Assembly (NCBI GenBank): GCA_964352215.1
Contig: CAYGRE010000022.1
Span: 1-64,000 of the forward strand
From: CAWUKT01 sp964352215
Lineage (GTDB): Bacteria; Bacteroidota; Bacteroidia; J057; JADKCL01
DNA length: 64,000 nucleotides
Direction: 5' to 3'
Shown here: in pieces, positions 1 to 7,612 of the stretch
Numbering within the stretch: the stretch's first letter is position 1
Layout of the letters: each line of letters begins with the position of its first letter
Program-made: the position numbers and the translations under genes
The notes under the pieces: generated by a model
Databases searched by the model: none
Told to the model about the DNA's origin: nothing
The model's input: only the letters and a program-made list of their open reading frames with translations

Positions 1-346
1 CGGTCGCCAGGAACAGGTGGTCCTGACCATCCACGGTGAGGGCGAGGACTACGCAGTAGGCCGCATCCAGGTCGCTTTGGCTGACCGAGAAGGTATTCGC
101 AGAAACCTCGGTGGCATCGGGAAAATTGACTGCGAGGGCGGTGCTCAGGTCATTGCGGAGCCAGCCGGTCTTTTCGCCGGTGACTTCTTCGGTGAGGTAG
201 AAGACCCCGTCGGTGCCGATGGAAAAAAGCAGAGAGTGGCCGTCTACGGTTTGCAGCGCCTCGAACTTCTTGTCCGGTGCCAGGGTATCTGCCTGCATAT
301 AGTTGCTCATCAACTCAGAAGAGTAGGAGATGGTAATCGTTGACAT
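1..346 (-). CDS. Partial cytosolic protein, beta-propeller-like start
   Basis: The reading frame opens with ATG at 346 on the minus strand and runs off the left edge, giving 115 residues that begin MSTITISYSSELMSNYMQAD. There is no signal peptide. A stretch reading LLFSIGTDGVFYLTEE followed by TGWLRNDLS resembles one blade of a WG/tectonin-like propeller (a hydrophobic strand, GTDG turn, aromatic strand). That resemblance is by eye only. It lies about 90 bp downstream of the 590-residue gene on the same strand, and both proteins start with an MS-x-T/S-rich segment, so the two may form an operon. Frame openness and the natural start support a real gene. The function is unknown. Confidence 0.6.
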   Translation of the reverse strand, partial: MSTITISYSSELMSNYMQADTLAPDKKFEALQTVDGHSLLFSIGTDGVFYLTEEVTGEKTGWLRNDLSTALAVNFPDATEVSANTFSVSQSDLDAAYCVVLALTVDGQDHLFLAT

Positions 347-411
347 GACATTGAAAAATGAAAGGTGGAAAAGGAAGAAAACAGGATTGTTGCTACGGTT
401 AGCGAGAATGC

Positions 412-449
412 TTAGATCAGGATACGTCGGTTAGATCAGGATACGTCGG
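412..449. repeat. Perfect 19-bp tandem duplication at a stop codon
   Basis: The 19-mer at 412-430 is repeated exactly at 431-449. It covers the last codons and the TGA stop (436-438) of the 590-residue gene, so the coding 3' end, including its stop, has been copied once more just behind the gene. It is likely a slippage or recombination event with no effect on the protein. Confidence 0.85.
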
Positions 450-2208
450 TGTATTTCACGTAGGAGGTGAGGTCCTGGTAATCCGAAAAGGTACTCTTTG
501 AATAAGTAAACGTATCGGCTCCCGGATAGACCCACGCATTTGCATTGTTGAGCAGATTGGTCAGATGGGAATCGTAGCTGTTAAGGTAACCGTCAATCGC
601 CGTATCAAGTTCCGAAGTCAAACTGGTCGCCCAATCACTCTCATTGCCGCCAGAAAGGAATTTGGACCATACGCTCGGATCCGGTTCGCCGTAGCCACTT
701 GTGCCCAGCAAATTGGTGTTGCCTGAAGCATCGGTATCTTCGGTTACCTGCAATTTGCCATCGGGATTTGTCGACAGGGTATACACCATTTTGTTCTGCT
801 TGGCATACACATAGCCATGCGTTTTGCTCAAGGAATCATCTCCCCATAAATAGCCCGCATAGAATGTCGTGTAGGCCGTGATCTGGGTATCGATTTCAAT
901 GGTATTGCCATTCAGGTAAACATTCGAAGTGACCTTGGTAGAGATCTCCGCCTTGTACCAGTCTGCGCTCGCCTCGTCCGACATAGTCGGGGAGTTATAA
1001 CTATGCGACAATACCAGCGTTTGGTTGTTGGTCGTGTTCTCCTTCGTGTATGCCGGGTTGCTTTCGTGGTACCAATTGTTCGTCTTGATATCCTTGTCAT
1101 CGGTGATCTCAATGTCGGGATAGATGCACACGTCATAGAGCGCGGGGTCCAGTGTTTCCTTTAGATAATTCACAAAAATCGCCTTCCCGATCGTCATCAC
1201 TCCGGAGTAGTTCTGGTCTTCGTTTGCATCCAGCCAGTTCCAGGTCGGGGAGGGGTCAACCGCCGGATTTGGTAAAGTATTGTTGTTCGCCATGATCAGG
1301 TAGTTCAATGTCCACAATCCCTGGGTCTGCTCCTCGGTCAATCCGCCGTCATTGGGATCGCTCGTATAACGACTCACCATAAAATCCAAAGCGGTCGGAA
1401 CCAGGGAGGGCGAACTCGTGGAACTGTCATCCAGCGGCTGGATCGCGGTGCTGAACACGGTCGCCTCGTTGTCCCTTAAACAATTGAAATAGCTCTGAAG
1501 GTACTGCTGGAACTCCGGGTTGGCGTCGAATTCCGTGTACACGGCCGGTGGATTTGCCGAGATTACCGGGGCAACGGTCAGGTCCAGCAACAATTGCTGA
1601 ATGCTGAACATGCTTGCATTGCTCAGGTTCAGAACTTCGCTCGGGATTTCCGAATCAGAGCTGCTGTACTCTGTACTTTGCAGGTTTAAATTGACCTCGT
1701 ACTGGTATATCCAGGGATCGCTTGCCGTTTGTGCGGTATTGGTCAAGGTCATGTAACCAAAGCCCGGCTGCAACTGGACGATATTGAAGTCCGCGAAGTA
1801 CATATTGTATATCACCTGTTGGTATTGGGTGCCATCCTGCAAAGTGATGATGTCAGGAAGGTTGTTGGTGTTGGGGAGCCCCATAGTGGCTTTGAAGCCA
1901 TAGGCGAACAGAACGCTGGCCAGGGTATTGACCGCTGCCACATCGTCTGGGTCTGCATTTGGGTCGTTGGTGGTCGTGGTGGGAATGGTAAAAGGGTCCA
2001 CCCCGCAGGTGAGGTCCAGCAAGTCCGAGTAGGAGATGGACTTCACATCGGTGGCCGAAGGATCGGTATAGAGGTAGCAGCTTGGTTCCAGCTCGTTGTT
2101 GGGAAGCGTGGAAAGGTAGCGTTCCATGGTGGAATTCAGAGAATTCTGCGTCAGGCCCACGACCATGTCATAGCCTACGCTGTACAGATTTGATTCAGTT
2201 GCACTCAT
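436..2208 (-). CDS. Uncharacterised 590-residue protein
   Basis: This is a large soluble protein without signal peptide, lipobox or membrane segment. The composition is rich in Asn, Thr, Asp and Tyr. The N-terminus (YSVGYDMVVGLTQNSLNSTM) is a Gly/Asp-containing strand followed by an amphipathic helix. It loosely recalls the start of TULIP/P47-type lipid-binding proteins, but I could not recognise conserved motifs further along, so no function is assigned. The start ATG at 2208 is the first Met of the frame. It precedes the partial propeller-like gene on the same strand with a short gap, and co-transcription is likely. The opposite-strand frames here are shadows. Confidence 0.75.
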   Translation of the reverse strand: MSATESNLYSVGYDMVVGLTQNSLNSTMERYLSTLPNNELEPSCYLYTDPSATDVKSISYSDLLDLTCGVDPFTIPTTTTNDPNADPDDVAAVNTLASVLFAYGFKATMGLPNTNNLPDIITLQDGTQYQQVIYNMYFADFNIVQLQPGFGYMTLTNTAQTASDPWIYQYEVNLNLQSTEYSSSDSEIPSEVLNLSNASMFSIQQLLLDLTVAPVISANPPAVYTEFDANPEFQQYLQSYFNCLRDNEATVFSTAIQPLDDSSTSSPSLVPTALDFMVSRYTSDPNDGGLTEEQTQGLWTLNYLIMANNNTLPNPAVDPSPTWNWLDANEDQNYSGVMTIGKAIFVNYLKETLDPALYDVCIYPDIEITDDKDIKTNNWYHESNPAYTKENTTNNQTLVLSHSYNSPTMSDEASADWYKAEISTKVTSNVYLNGNTIEIDTQITAYTTFYAGYLWGDDSLSKTHGYVYAKQNKMVYTLSTNPDGKLQVTEDTDASGNTNLLGTSGYGEPDPSVWSKFLSGGNESDWATSLTSELDTAIDGYLNSYDSHLTNLLNNANAWVYPGADTFTYSKSTFSDYQDLTSYVKYTDVS

Positions 2209-2372
2209 TGGGTTGTATTTTTCTGTTGAAATATTGTAAACAACCCTTTATACCGGCAGTCAGGATTCGTTACCCCTTTACCGGAAAAAAAATAACAACC
2301 GAGGGGAAGCGCAAAAAGAAAGCCCGACCTTCCGATCTGTTTTTCAGGAACTGATTGCTGAATGATCCTTCA

Positions 2373-3293
2373 CTAATTCACCAACCCCGGATAATCCGAA
2401 ATAATGGATGTGACTCCTTTTTTTCGCAGTTGATCAATCTGTTTGCGGCTATTCACCGTCCATGCCACCACCTCAATTCCCTTTTCCCGGGCCTCACGAA
2501 CCATCCGACGGCTAATTAATTTGTGGTAGGCTACCAAATAGTCCGGGACAAAACCCAGGCGCTTCAGGTTCCCTTTTACACCTTTCAGATTTGCCATGAT
2601 CAAACCGACCTTGGTTTGAGGAGACTGCTGATGGATGGTCTGTAAAATGCCCTCATCGAAGGAAGTCAAAACGCAGCGGTCCAAAACGTCCCTTTTGTTC
2701 AAGACATCAAGGACGAGGGACACGTATGCTGCTTTCTCCGGATAATACAGGCCTTCCATTTTCTGAGAGAATTTCAATTCCACGTCGAAGGCGGGGGTCG
2801 GAAGTCCATTGGCTTGGGCATAAGCCATGCAGGAATCGATCACTGCGCCCAGCAGGGGAATCGCTACCTGGGCCTTTTCCTGCTCGGGGAACTTTGGGTG
2901 GCCATTTTCTCCACAGGTATAGGCCTGAATCTCTTCATAGGTCATTCCATAGATGATCCGTTCCTCCTCGGAGGTCTCGGCATTTCCGGAATGAGAACAA
3001 AGTTCTTCGGAGATGACCGGATCATGAGAAAGCAGAACCTGGTTGTCCCTGGTTACGAGAACATCCATTTCCAGCATGTCTGCCCCTTTAGAGAGGGCCA
3101 ACTGAAAACCGGGAATAGAATTTTCGGGGAAGATGCCCCGGACGCCCCGGTGGGCGATGTATTCAAAGGAGTCGCCTGTTTGGGCGGAAAGGGGAGCGGG
3201 ACCAAGAGAGGCCAGCAGAAAGGAGAGTCCCCAAAAGATCCGGGCGAATGGCCTGAAGCTTTCTCCAGGATGGAATACAGGAATTGAAAGCAT
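2373..3293 (-). CDS. Secreted glycerophosphodiester phosphodiesterase
   Basis: Hydrolyses glycerophosphodiesters to glycerol-3-phosphate and an alcohol, probably in the periplasm. The GDPD signature is clear: AHRGVRGIFPENS with the catalytic His-Arg and metal Glu, then LEMDVLVTRDNQVLLSHDP with metal-binding Glu/Asp and the second His, then a FDVELK strand, ending in an EVVAWTVNSRKQID-type strand typical of the TIM-barrel family. The frame extends upstream to 3461, but the Met at 3293 begins a good signal peptide (FWGLSFLLASLGPAPLSAQ), and the upstream extension overlaps another coding relic, so 3293 is preferred (306 residues). Single gene, divergent from the propeller gene to its right. Confidence 0.9.
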   Translation of the reverse strand: MLSIPVFHPGESFRPFARIFWGLSFLLASLGPAPLSAQTGDSFEYIAHRGVRGIFPENSIPGFQLALSKGADMLEMDVLVTRDNQVLLSHDPVISEELCSHSGNAETSEEERIIYGMTYEEIQAYTCGENGHPKFPEQEKAQVAIPLLGAVIDSCMAYAQANGLPTPAFDVELKFSQKMEGLYYPEKAAYVSLVLDVLNKRDVLDRCVLTSFDEGILQTIHQQSPQTKVGLIMANLKGVKGNLKRLGFVPDYLVAYHKLISRRMVREAREKGIEVVAWTVNSRKQIDQLRKKGVTSIISDYPGLVN

Positions 3294-3423
3294 CCTGCAA
3301 CTTATCAAATTAATGGTTATCGTCAGATCCGGGAAGTTGCAGGTCATGCCCTTCCCAAGCAACATTCCGGGAATCAGTATTCTGCCTTCCACATAATTTG
3401 CTGGATCAATTAGGAGAAGCACC

Positions 3424-3638
3424 TCAAAAGAATTCAAAATATTCCGAATGTAAATCTTCAACCTCCTCGAAGGTTACAAAATTATTGCTGATGGAATCTG
3501 GCATTTCAACCGGAATCAATCCTGCTCCTTCATACCTGTAAGAGAGACTGATTCGATCTAGCCAGTCTATCAGTGAGCCGCGGTCAAATTCGATCTGATT
3601 TCCAATAGGTCTTCATTCACCAATAATACCGAAACCAT
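3424..3638 (-). pseudogene. Small frameshifted coding relic
   Basis: On the minus strand an ATG at 3638 starts MVSVLLVNEDLLEI. One base out of phase, a long open tail runs to a TGA at 3424-3426, reading FDRGSLIDWLDRISLSYRYE and then VEMPDSISNNFVTFEEVEDL. The 215-bp span is not divisible by three, and the tail has protein-like composition but no start of its own. This looks like a roughly 70-residue gene broken by one frameshift, or possibly a programmed shift. No family was recognised. Confidence is low because the region is short. Confidence 0.35.
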
Positions 3639-3700
3639 TTTAGGGAATTTACAGATGCCCCCGACAAAGCCTATATTGAATCCTAAAATCAAAGGAAAGA

Positions 3701-4879
3701 ATGAAAACCAGGGGACTGACCCGGACCATATTTACAACTATCCTGCTCACTTACTTTGCCGTGGGTGCATCGGCCCAGACCTTTCGCAGCAGCAACTGGC
3801 AGGTTCTGGTACCATCGGGTGAACTTCCCGCTACCGTGGTGCCGCAACGGGGCAAAAACAACCTGGACCTCGTGCGGTTCAAGGATCGGATATACTTCGC
3901 CTTCCGAACGGCCCCCACTCATTTTGCCTCTAGAAAGACGGAGCTGATCGTTCTGAGTTGTCCCAATACGTACCTGAAGACCGGTCTGAACCCCAAGCAT
4001 TGGCGGCTGGAGCAGCACATCCACCTTGGAAAGGACATGCGGGAGCCACGCTTTTGCGCTTTCAAAGACCAGTTGTTCTTCTATTTCTTTGAAGCGGGGA
4101 AAAATCCCCTGGGCTTTCAGCCGGAGCATATTTGGGCCCAGGTCAGTTCGGGAAATGGCGATTGGTCGGAAAGGCAAGTCGTGGGACCACCGGGATATGT
4201 GCCTTGGCGGCTCAGGACCCGGGAAGAAGTCATGTATATGTCGGCGTATTATGGCCGGGATGTCTATAAAAAGGGCAAGAATATTGACCTGCGTTTGTTT
4301 GTCAGCCGTGATGGATTCGACTGGGCTCCCATCAGTGAGGCGCCTCAAACCGGGGAACATGGTGGAGAGGAAGGGGAGTTCATTTTTGATGAGGCGGGCA
4401 ATCTCTGGGGAACGATTCGGCAGGAAGGCGGAGGGGCCATGTTGGTCCGTGCCCACCGGGACAGCCTGGACGTATGGCATAAGTTTCCCACCCGGGACAA
4501 ATACGACAGTGCTTTGCTTTTCAGTCACGCGAATGAAATTTACCTGATAGCCCGTCGAAACCTGGATGGGACTGCTGACAAGGCGACCTGGCTTCCTGTC
4601 AGCATGCGCCGTTGGTACAACCTCATCCGATACTCGCTTACCTGCAAAGTCACCGCGCTCTGGCATTTCGACAAGGACAATATGGAACTCGTCCACCTCA
4701 TGGACTTTCCATCCACCGGTGACACCGCCTTCCCGGCCATCACCCAACTCGAACCCGGTAAATGGTTGCTGATGAACTATTCGAGCGACATCCACGGTCC
4801 ACAGAAGAACTGGCTGCGTGGGCAATTGGGGAAGACCTACATTTACCAGACCATCCTTGAATTTGTGCCGGGCGAGTAG
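3701..4879 (+). CDS. Secreted beta-propeller (sialidase/glycosidase-like) protein
   Basis: 392 residues with a signal peptide (ILLTYFAVGASAQ). The rest has repeated strand patterns of a five- or six-bladed propeller: DLVRFKDRIYFAFRTAP, EPRFCAFKDQLFFYFFEAG, EVMYMSAYYGRD, LRLFVSRDGFDW and GNLWGTIRQEGGG. The S-x-D-G-x-x-W element is an Asp-box-like turn found in sialidase-fold proteins. Catalytic residues cannot be assigned by eye, so a glycan-active or glycan-binding role is only an inference. A 402-residue frame covers the whole gene on the other strand but has no protein-like features and is rejected. Confidence 0.8.
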   Translation: MKTRGLTRTIFTTILLTYFAVGASAQTFRSSNWQVLVPSGELPATVVPQRGKNNLDLVRFKDRIYFAFRTAPTHFASRKTELIVLSCPNTYLKTGLNPKHWRLEQHIHLGKDMREPRFCAFKDQLFFYFFEAGKNPLGFQPEHIWAQVSSGNGDWSERQVVGPPGYVPWRLRTREEVMYMSAYYGRDVYKKGKNIDLRLFVSRDGFDWAPISEAPQTGEHGGEEGEFIFDEAGNLWGTIRQEGGGAMLVRAHRDSLDVWHKFPTRDKYDSALLFSHANEIYLIARRNLDGTADKATWLPVSMRRWYNLIRYSLTCKVTALWHFDKDNMELVHLMDFPSTGDTAFPAITQLEPGKWLLMNYSSDIHGPQKNWLRGQLGKTYIYQTILEFVPGE

Positions 4880-4910
4880 GGTGGCTTGTCGCCTCATTTT
4901 TGCTGATCGA

Positions 4911-4950
4911 CCTAATCCCTAATCCCTAATCCCTAATCCCTAATCCCTAA
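4911..4950. repeat. Heptamer tandem repeat (CCTAATC)n
   Basis: The unit CCTAATC is repeated five times plus a partial sixth, with no mismatches. It lies 31 bp after the propeller gene and directly before a relic of a T9SS sorting domain. Short homogeneous repeats of this sort are prone to slippage. Confidence 0.95.
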
Positions 4951-4951
4951 A

Positions 4952-5131
4952 AACCTATCTTTCCTCCAACCGCTCCCCAAGCCTACCAGCGGCCAATTGT
5001 CCATTCGTACGGATTTCGAGCGATTTGATGTTTCGGTAATGGACTTGCAGGGGCGTAACCTGAAATTCATTCATAGGAGCACCGATGCAAAAGCGCTCCT
5101 TAATCTTCCTGAAAGTGCCCATTGCCATTAA
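4952..5131 (+). pseudogene. Relic of a T9SS type A C-terminal sorting domain
   Basis: An open frame without a start codon reads PKPTSGQLSIRTDFERFDVS and then VMDLQGRNLKFIHR, ending LPESAHCH and TAA at 5129. This matches the Bacteroidota secretion-sorting domain pattern (YPNPTSGQLSI, then V-x-D-x-x-GR, then a final LP-x-G segment). The canonical last strands are missing and the leading YPN is replaced by LPK. There is no parent protein upstream; the frame begins beside the heptamer repeat. It is best read as the decayed tail of a lost T9SS cargo gene. Confidence 0.6.
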
Positions 5132-5165
5132 AGCCTCTCTTAAAGTTTAACACCTTTACAGATTG
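5101..5165 (+). repeat. Diverged 65-bp direct repeat, copy 1
   Basis: Aligned without gaps to 7613-7677, 53 of 65 positions are identical by my count. The first part encodes the end of the sorting-domain relic (LPESAHCH); copy 2 reads LPENDHCH in the matching frame. The two copies flank the 2.5-kb zone holding the HEXXH protein, the GldM-like lipoprotein and the hairpin array. Confidence 0.8.
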
Positions 5166-5501
5166 AATTCCGGACAACACTGACCCCTGCATAAGGATTT
5201 CACCGATATTCTCCTGACCTGTTTTGTGTTAACTTTTTTCGCTTCAGAATGTCAAATAAGGCCAGCTGAGAGTGTTTATGGTGCTTCCGGAGGGAAACCA
5301 CTTGTTTACAACTGCCCAAAAGTGTGATGGTGCGGAATCGGTAAGTTTTCCAATTTACAGTTCATCAAAACCACGGTGGTATAAAACGGGATTTCCGATG
5401 GTGCAATTGGCATTCCCGAAACTGCATAAGGATTTGATGGGGCGGAATCCGAAAAGCCCGGTATTCAAATAGAGTAGGCAATCAATACCAACCTAAAAAT
5501 C
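5166..5501. other. Intergenic stretch, no gene recognised
   Basis: A 66-codon frame at 5272-5472 has no ribosome-binding site or protein-like pattern and is not called. The stretch contains two similar short blocks, beginning GATGGTGCGGAATCGG near 5327 and GATGGGGCGGAATCCG near 5438. Possible decayed sequence. Confidence 0.4.
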
Positions 5502-5915
5502 ATGAGCGATTATCCAAACCCCGACGATCAGCATCTCCCCCACGAAGCCTGGCATGTAGTGCAGCAAAAAGGCCGTCGCCGCAACGTACAGTTCGGTGCA
5601 CAGTTTATGACCTACGTCGCCAATGAGGAGGAAATCACCAAATGGAAAGTAGTGATATCCCAAGGCAACTGGTCCGATGAGATAACATCAGAAGATCCTG
5701 AAAAGACCATTCACACCCCAAACCTGAATGGGGAGTTTGAAGTCCAGGCCTGGGGCGGTGGTCCCGGAATGGAATATGGGCCTTTATCAAATGATCCTTC
5801 TAAAAGTGGTCCCAACGTAGAGTGCAGTGCAAATTGTGCGGCTATGGTTATTTTGGAATCAATCCAAGATGGGAAGAAAGGCCAGTATTATACCGTTTCG
5901 GATGCAATGTGTTAA
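5502..5915 (+). CDS. Small protein with N-terminal HEAWH (DUF4157-tail-like) motif
   Basis: 137 residues, no signal peptide. Residues 11-26 read HLPHEAWHVVQQKGRR. This is almost exactly the end of DUF4157-type zinc-protease-like domains (LPHEAWHVVQQ-x-QGR), which are known from toxins loaded into extracellular contractile injection systems. Here the rest of the DUF4157 domain is absent. The remaining part (KWKVVISQGNWSDE, NLNGEFEVQAWGGGPGMEYG) looks like a small beta-sandwich, and the protein ends with several Cys and a C-terminal Cys. It could be a remodelled fragment or a genuine small cargo protein. The start ATG at 5502 is the only reasonable one. A terminator-like hairpin follows at 6012. 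Confidence 0.65.
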   Translation: MSDYPNPDDQHLPHEAWHVVQQKGRRRNVQFGAQFMTYVANEEEITKWKVVISQGNWSDEITSEDPEKTIHTPNLNGEFEVQAWGGGPGMEYGPLSNDPSKSGPNVECSANCAAMVILESIQDGKKGQYYTVSDAMC

Positions 5916-6011
5916 GGACGTGTAGGTAACTAATGATCACTTAATTAGTAGTTCTGCCAAAAGGCACTTTGCTTTAATATTCAACCAATTGAACTCTACT
6001 CACCTGGAAAG

Positions 6012-6045
6012 CCGCTTCATATCCATATGGGGCGGTTACTTTTTG
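6012..6045 (+). terminator. Probable Rho-independent terminator
   Basis: CCGCTTCATAT pairs with ATATGGGGCGG (two G-T pairs, very short loop) and is followed by TTACTTTTT on the plus strand. It fits the end of the 137-residue gene and abuts the stop of the convergent GldM-like gene at 6036. Confidence 0.6.
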
Positions 6046-6821
6046 GGGGAGTTAACAGCGACCAGAGAATCCACCCAGCATGAAATAACTCCCAATTGGT
6101 TTCTCAGAAAATCCAATTGCTCGGCCTCCCCTTCTAATACCTCCAGCTTAAAACTCGCCATTTTCGCCATGGTAGCAACGGCTGGCTTCCACGCAAATGT
6201 ATAGGCCTCCCAAGACAGGCTTGCGTTTTTCGGTTCATTTTCCGGCAGATAGGCACCCTCTTTTGGGAGGACAACAATTGGTTCCAGGGGATCAACCGGA
6301 GATGGTTCTATCCCTTCACTTTCGAGGATCATCCAGGAATTTGCCTGGCCCACGTAGGCTTCCAGCCTTTTTCTCAGCTGAATCCCCTCCCCATTTCCTG
6401 ACCCTTCATTGGCTTCCGGATCAATCCCCATCATAAATGCCGTGGAGCGATCCACCTCATCGGGGAATTCCAATTCTCCGGTCTCAGCATCAAACTCGGC
6501 AAATTCCTTCAAGGATTGTTTGAGTCCATCGAGGTGGTTGAGCATGCTATGGGTACGCTCGGAAATATCATCTATCTGTGGGAGGAAATGTGCATGTTTT
6601 TCGTTTCCCTGATCCATCTCTTCCTGAACTTTTGCAATGATCGCAGTCTTGGTAGAATTGTTTTTTGCCTGGAGACTTTCAGAGGCTACTTCCAAAGCTT
6701 GGTCGTGGGAGATAAATACTTTCAGGATCTCATCGCTGACCTTCGTCTTCATTACTTTATCAAGGCAGCCGAAAGAGGTAAGCGATAGGAATAGCAGGGC
6801 AACGTAGATTGATTTCTTCAT
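6036..6821 (-). CDS. Lipoprotein resembling the GldM N-terminal domain
   Basis: 261 residues. The Met at 6821 gives a lipoprotein signal with lipobox SFGC. Afterwards come long helices: KVSDEILKVFISHDQALEVA, HFLPQIDDISERTHSMLNHLDGL, IQLRKRLEAYVGQ and a C-terminal helix following W-x-x-Y-x-F. These follow the order of the GldM/PorM N-terminal helical region (EILNAF..., then LRxKLExY, then W...F...P...A...L.KLQ..V..AE...L). GldM is the T9SS motor shaft anchored by an N-terminal membrane helix. Here the helix is replaced by a lipid anchor and the periplasmic D2-D4 domains are absent. It is probably a paralogue facing the periplasm. The role is unknown; the assignment is by pattern only. Confidence 0.6.
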   Translation of the reverse strand: MKKSIYVALLFLSLTSFGCLDKVMKTKVSDEILKVFISHDQALEVASESLQAKNNSTKTAIIAKVQEEMDQGNEKHAHFLPQIDDISERTHSMLNHLDGLKQSLKEFAEFDAETGELEFPDEVDRSTAFMMGIDPEANEGSGNGEGIQLRKRLEAYVGQANSWMILESEGIEPSPVDPLEPIVVLPKEGAYLPENEPKNASLSWEAYTFAWKPAVATMAKMASFKLEVLEGEAEQLDFLRNQLGVISCWVDSLVAVNSPKK

Positions 6822-7154
6822 GGTTGGATAGGAATGGGTTCGGTAAGGCATTATGCCTATTAAACGCTGAATACAATTAAAGATACAATTGAATTTGATT
6901 TTTTAGGTTTCCCGATTGAAACCTCCATCTCCACCCGTTTCTCCACCCCACACACCATTTTCCAACCGGGAACTACAATCCCGGCAATAGCAAGGAGACT
7001 GTCTCATCAGGGGCGGTCTCTTTGTCTTGTGAGGCAGTATGTTTAAAAATACGCTTTGGGATAGCCTCTACACGGTAAAACAGCGATATGATCCAGGAGA
7101 TGCTGCATCGGTGAACCTTAATTGCTGGTTTCCCAATGGGAGTTTGGTGAAACT
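6822..7154. other. Intergenic stretch before hairpin array A
   Basis: No gene recognised. An inverted pair GGAGAC/GTCTCT at 6994-7021 could be a weak hairpin. A plus-strand frame starting at 7039 runs into the array and shows no independent support. Confidence 0.4.
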
Positions 7155-7172
7155 GTACATCAGCGGGTGGAC
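7153..7172. repeat. 20-bp inverted repeat, left arm around array A
   Basis: CTGTACATCAGCGGGTGGAC is the exact reverse complement of 7525-7544. The pair brackets about 350 bp of array and marks where the unit orientation flips. Confidence 0.9.
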
Positions 7173-7548
7173 TTACGTACGCCTGCGGGTGGATGGAGGT
7201 ACCCCGGAGGGGGGACAATGGTACGCTGGCGGGTGGATGAAGGTGCGCCAGAGGGTCCATGAAGGTGCTCTGGAGGGCCGGTTGGCCCCCACAAGGGGGC
7301 GCCCTGGGGCCCACCAGGGAGGCAGTTTTGCCCACCTGAGGGGGCCTTCCTCGCCCACCTGAGGGCCACCACAGGTACCCGGAAGGGTAAGGGAACGTAC
7401 CCCTGAGGGCCCTAACTGCCCCTCCGAGGGACCAACAATGGCTCCCGAAAGGGCCTTGTCAGGTCCGCCGGGGGGCCACGACCACCCCCCGAGAGGGTCG
7501 TGCAGACTCCCCTGGAGGGCATGTGTCCACCCGCTGATGTACAGATAT
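7155..7548. repeat. Array A: 22-bp-period degenerate hairpin minisatellite
   Basis: About 17 contiguous units in one orientation (7155 to about 7526), mostly exactly 22 bp, followed by units in the opposite orientation to about 7570. The loose consensus is GTACCCCTGAGGG followed by about nine variable bases ending in AAG/ATG/CAG. Unit starts include 7155, 7177, 7199, 7221, 7243, 7265, 7285, 7353, 7375, 7397, 7419, 7441, 7463 and 7485. Many units hold a CCC-N4-GGG hairpin, some with GNRA loops (GGAA at 7381, GAAA at 7447, GAGA at 7491). One unit is a perfect 6-bp stem, GCCCCCACAAGGGGGC. The region is strikingly GC-rich and lies before kynA. Confidence 0.85.
7525..7544. repeat. 20-bp inverted repeat, right arm around array A
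   Basis: Exact reverse complement of 7153-7172. Two further inverted units follow, CCACCCGCTGCCGTACAG near 7549 and CCGCTGCCGTACAG near 7597. Confidence 0.9.
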
Positions 7549-7612
7549 CCACCCGCTGCCGTACAGACAAAGCCTTTCCAGCCAGGGTTTCCCTGTCCGC
7601 TGCCGTACAGGT

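Noticed and set aside
3689..4897. 402-codon open frame opposite the propeller gene
   Set aside because: It mirrors the whole plus-strand gene, has no domain pattern, and the plus frame has a signal peptide and propeller strands. Composition-driven antisense openness.
5272..5472. 66-codon frame before the HEXXH protein
   Set aside because: No ribosome-binding site, no protein-like pattern, sits in repeat-like sequence.
6994..7021. Possible insertion-sequence end (GGAGAC...GTCTC)
   Set aside because: No transposase and no matching inverted partner in the window; more likely a chance hairpin.
7155..7548. CRISPR array
   Set aside because: Units are contiguous, degenerate and without unique spacers; no cas genes nearby. 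The same applies to 55216-55482.
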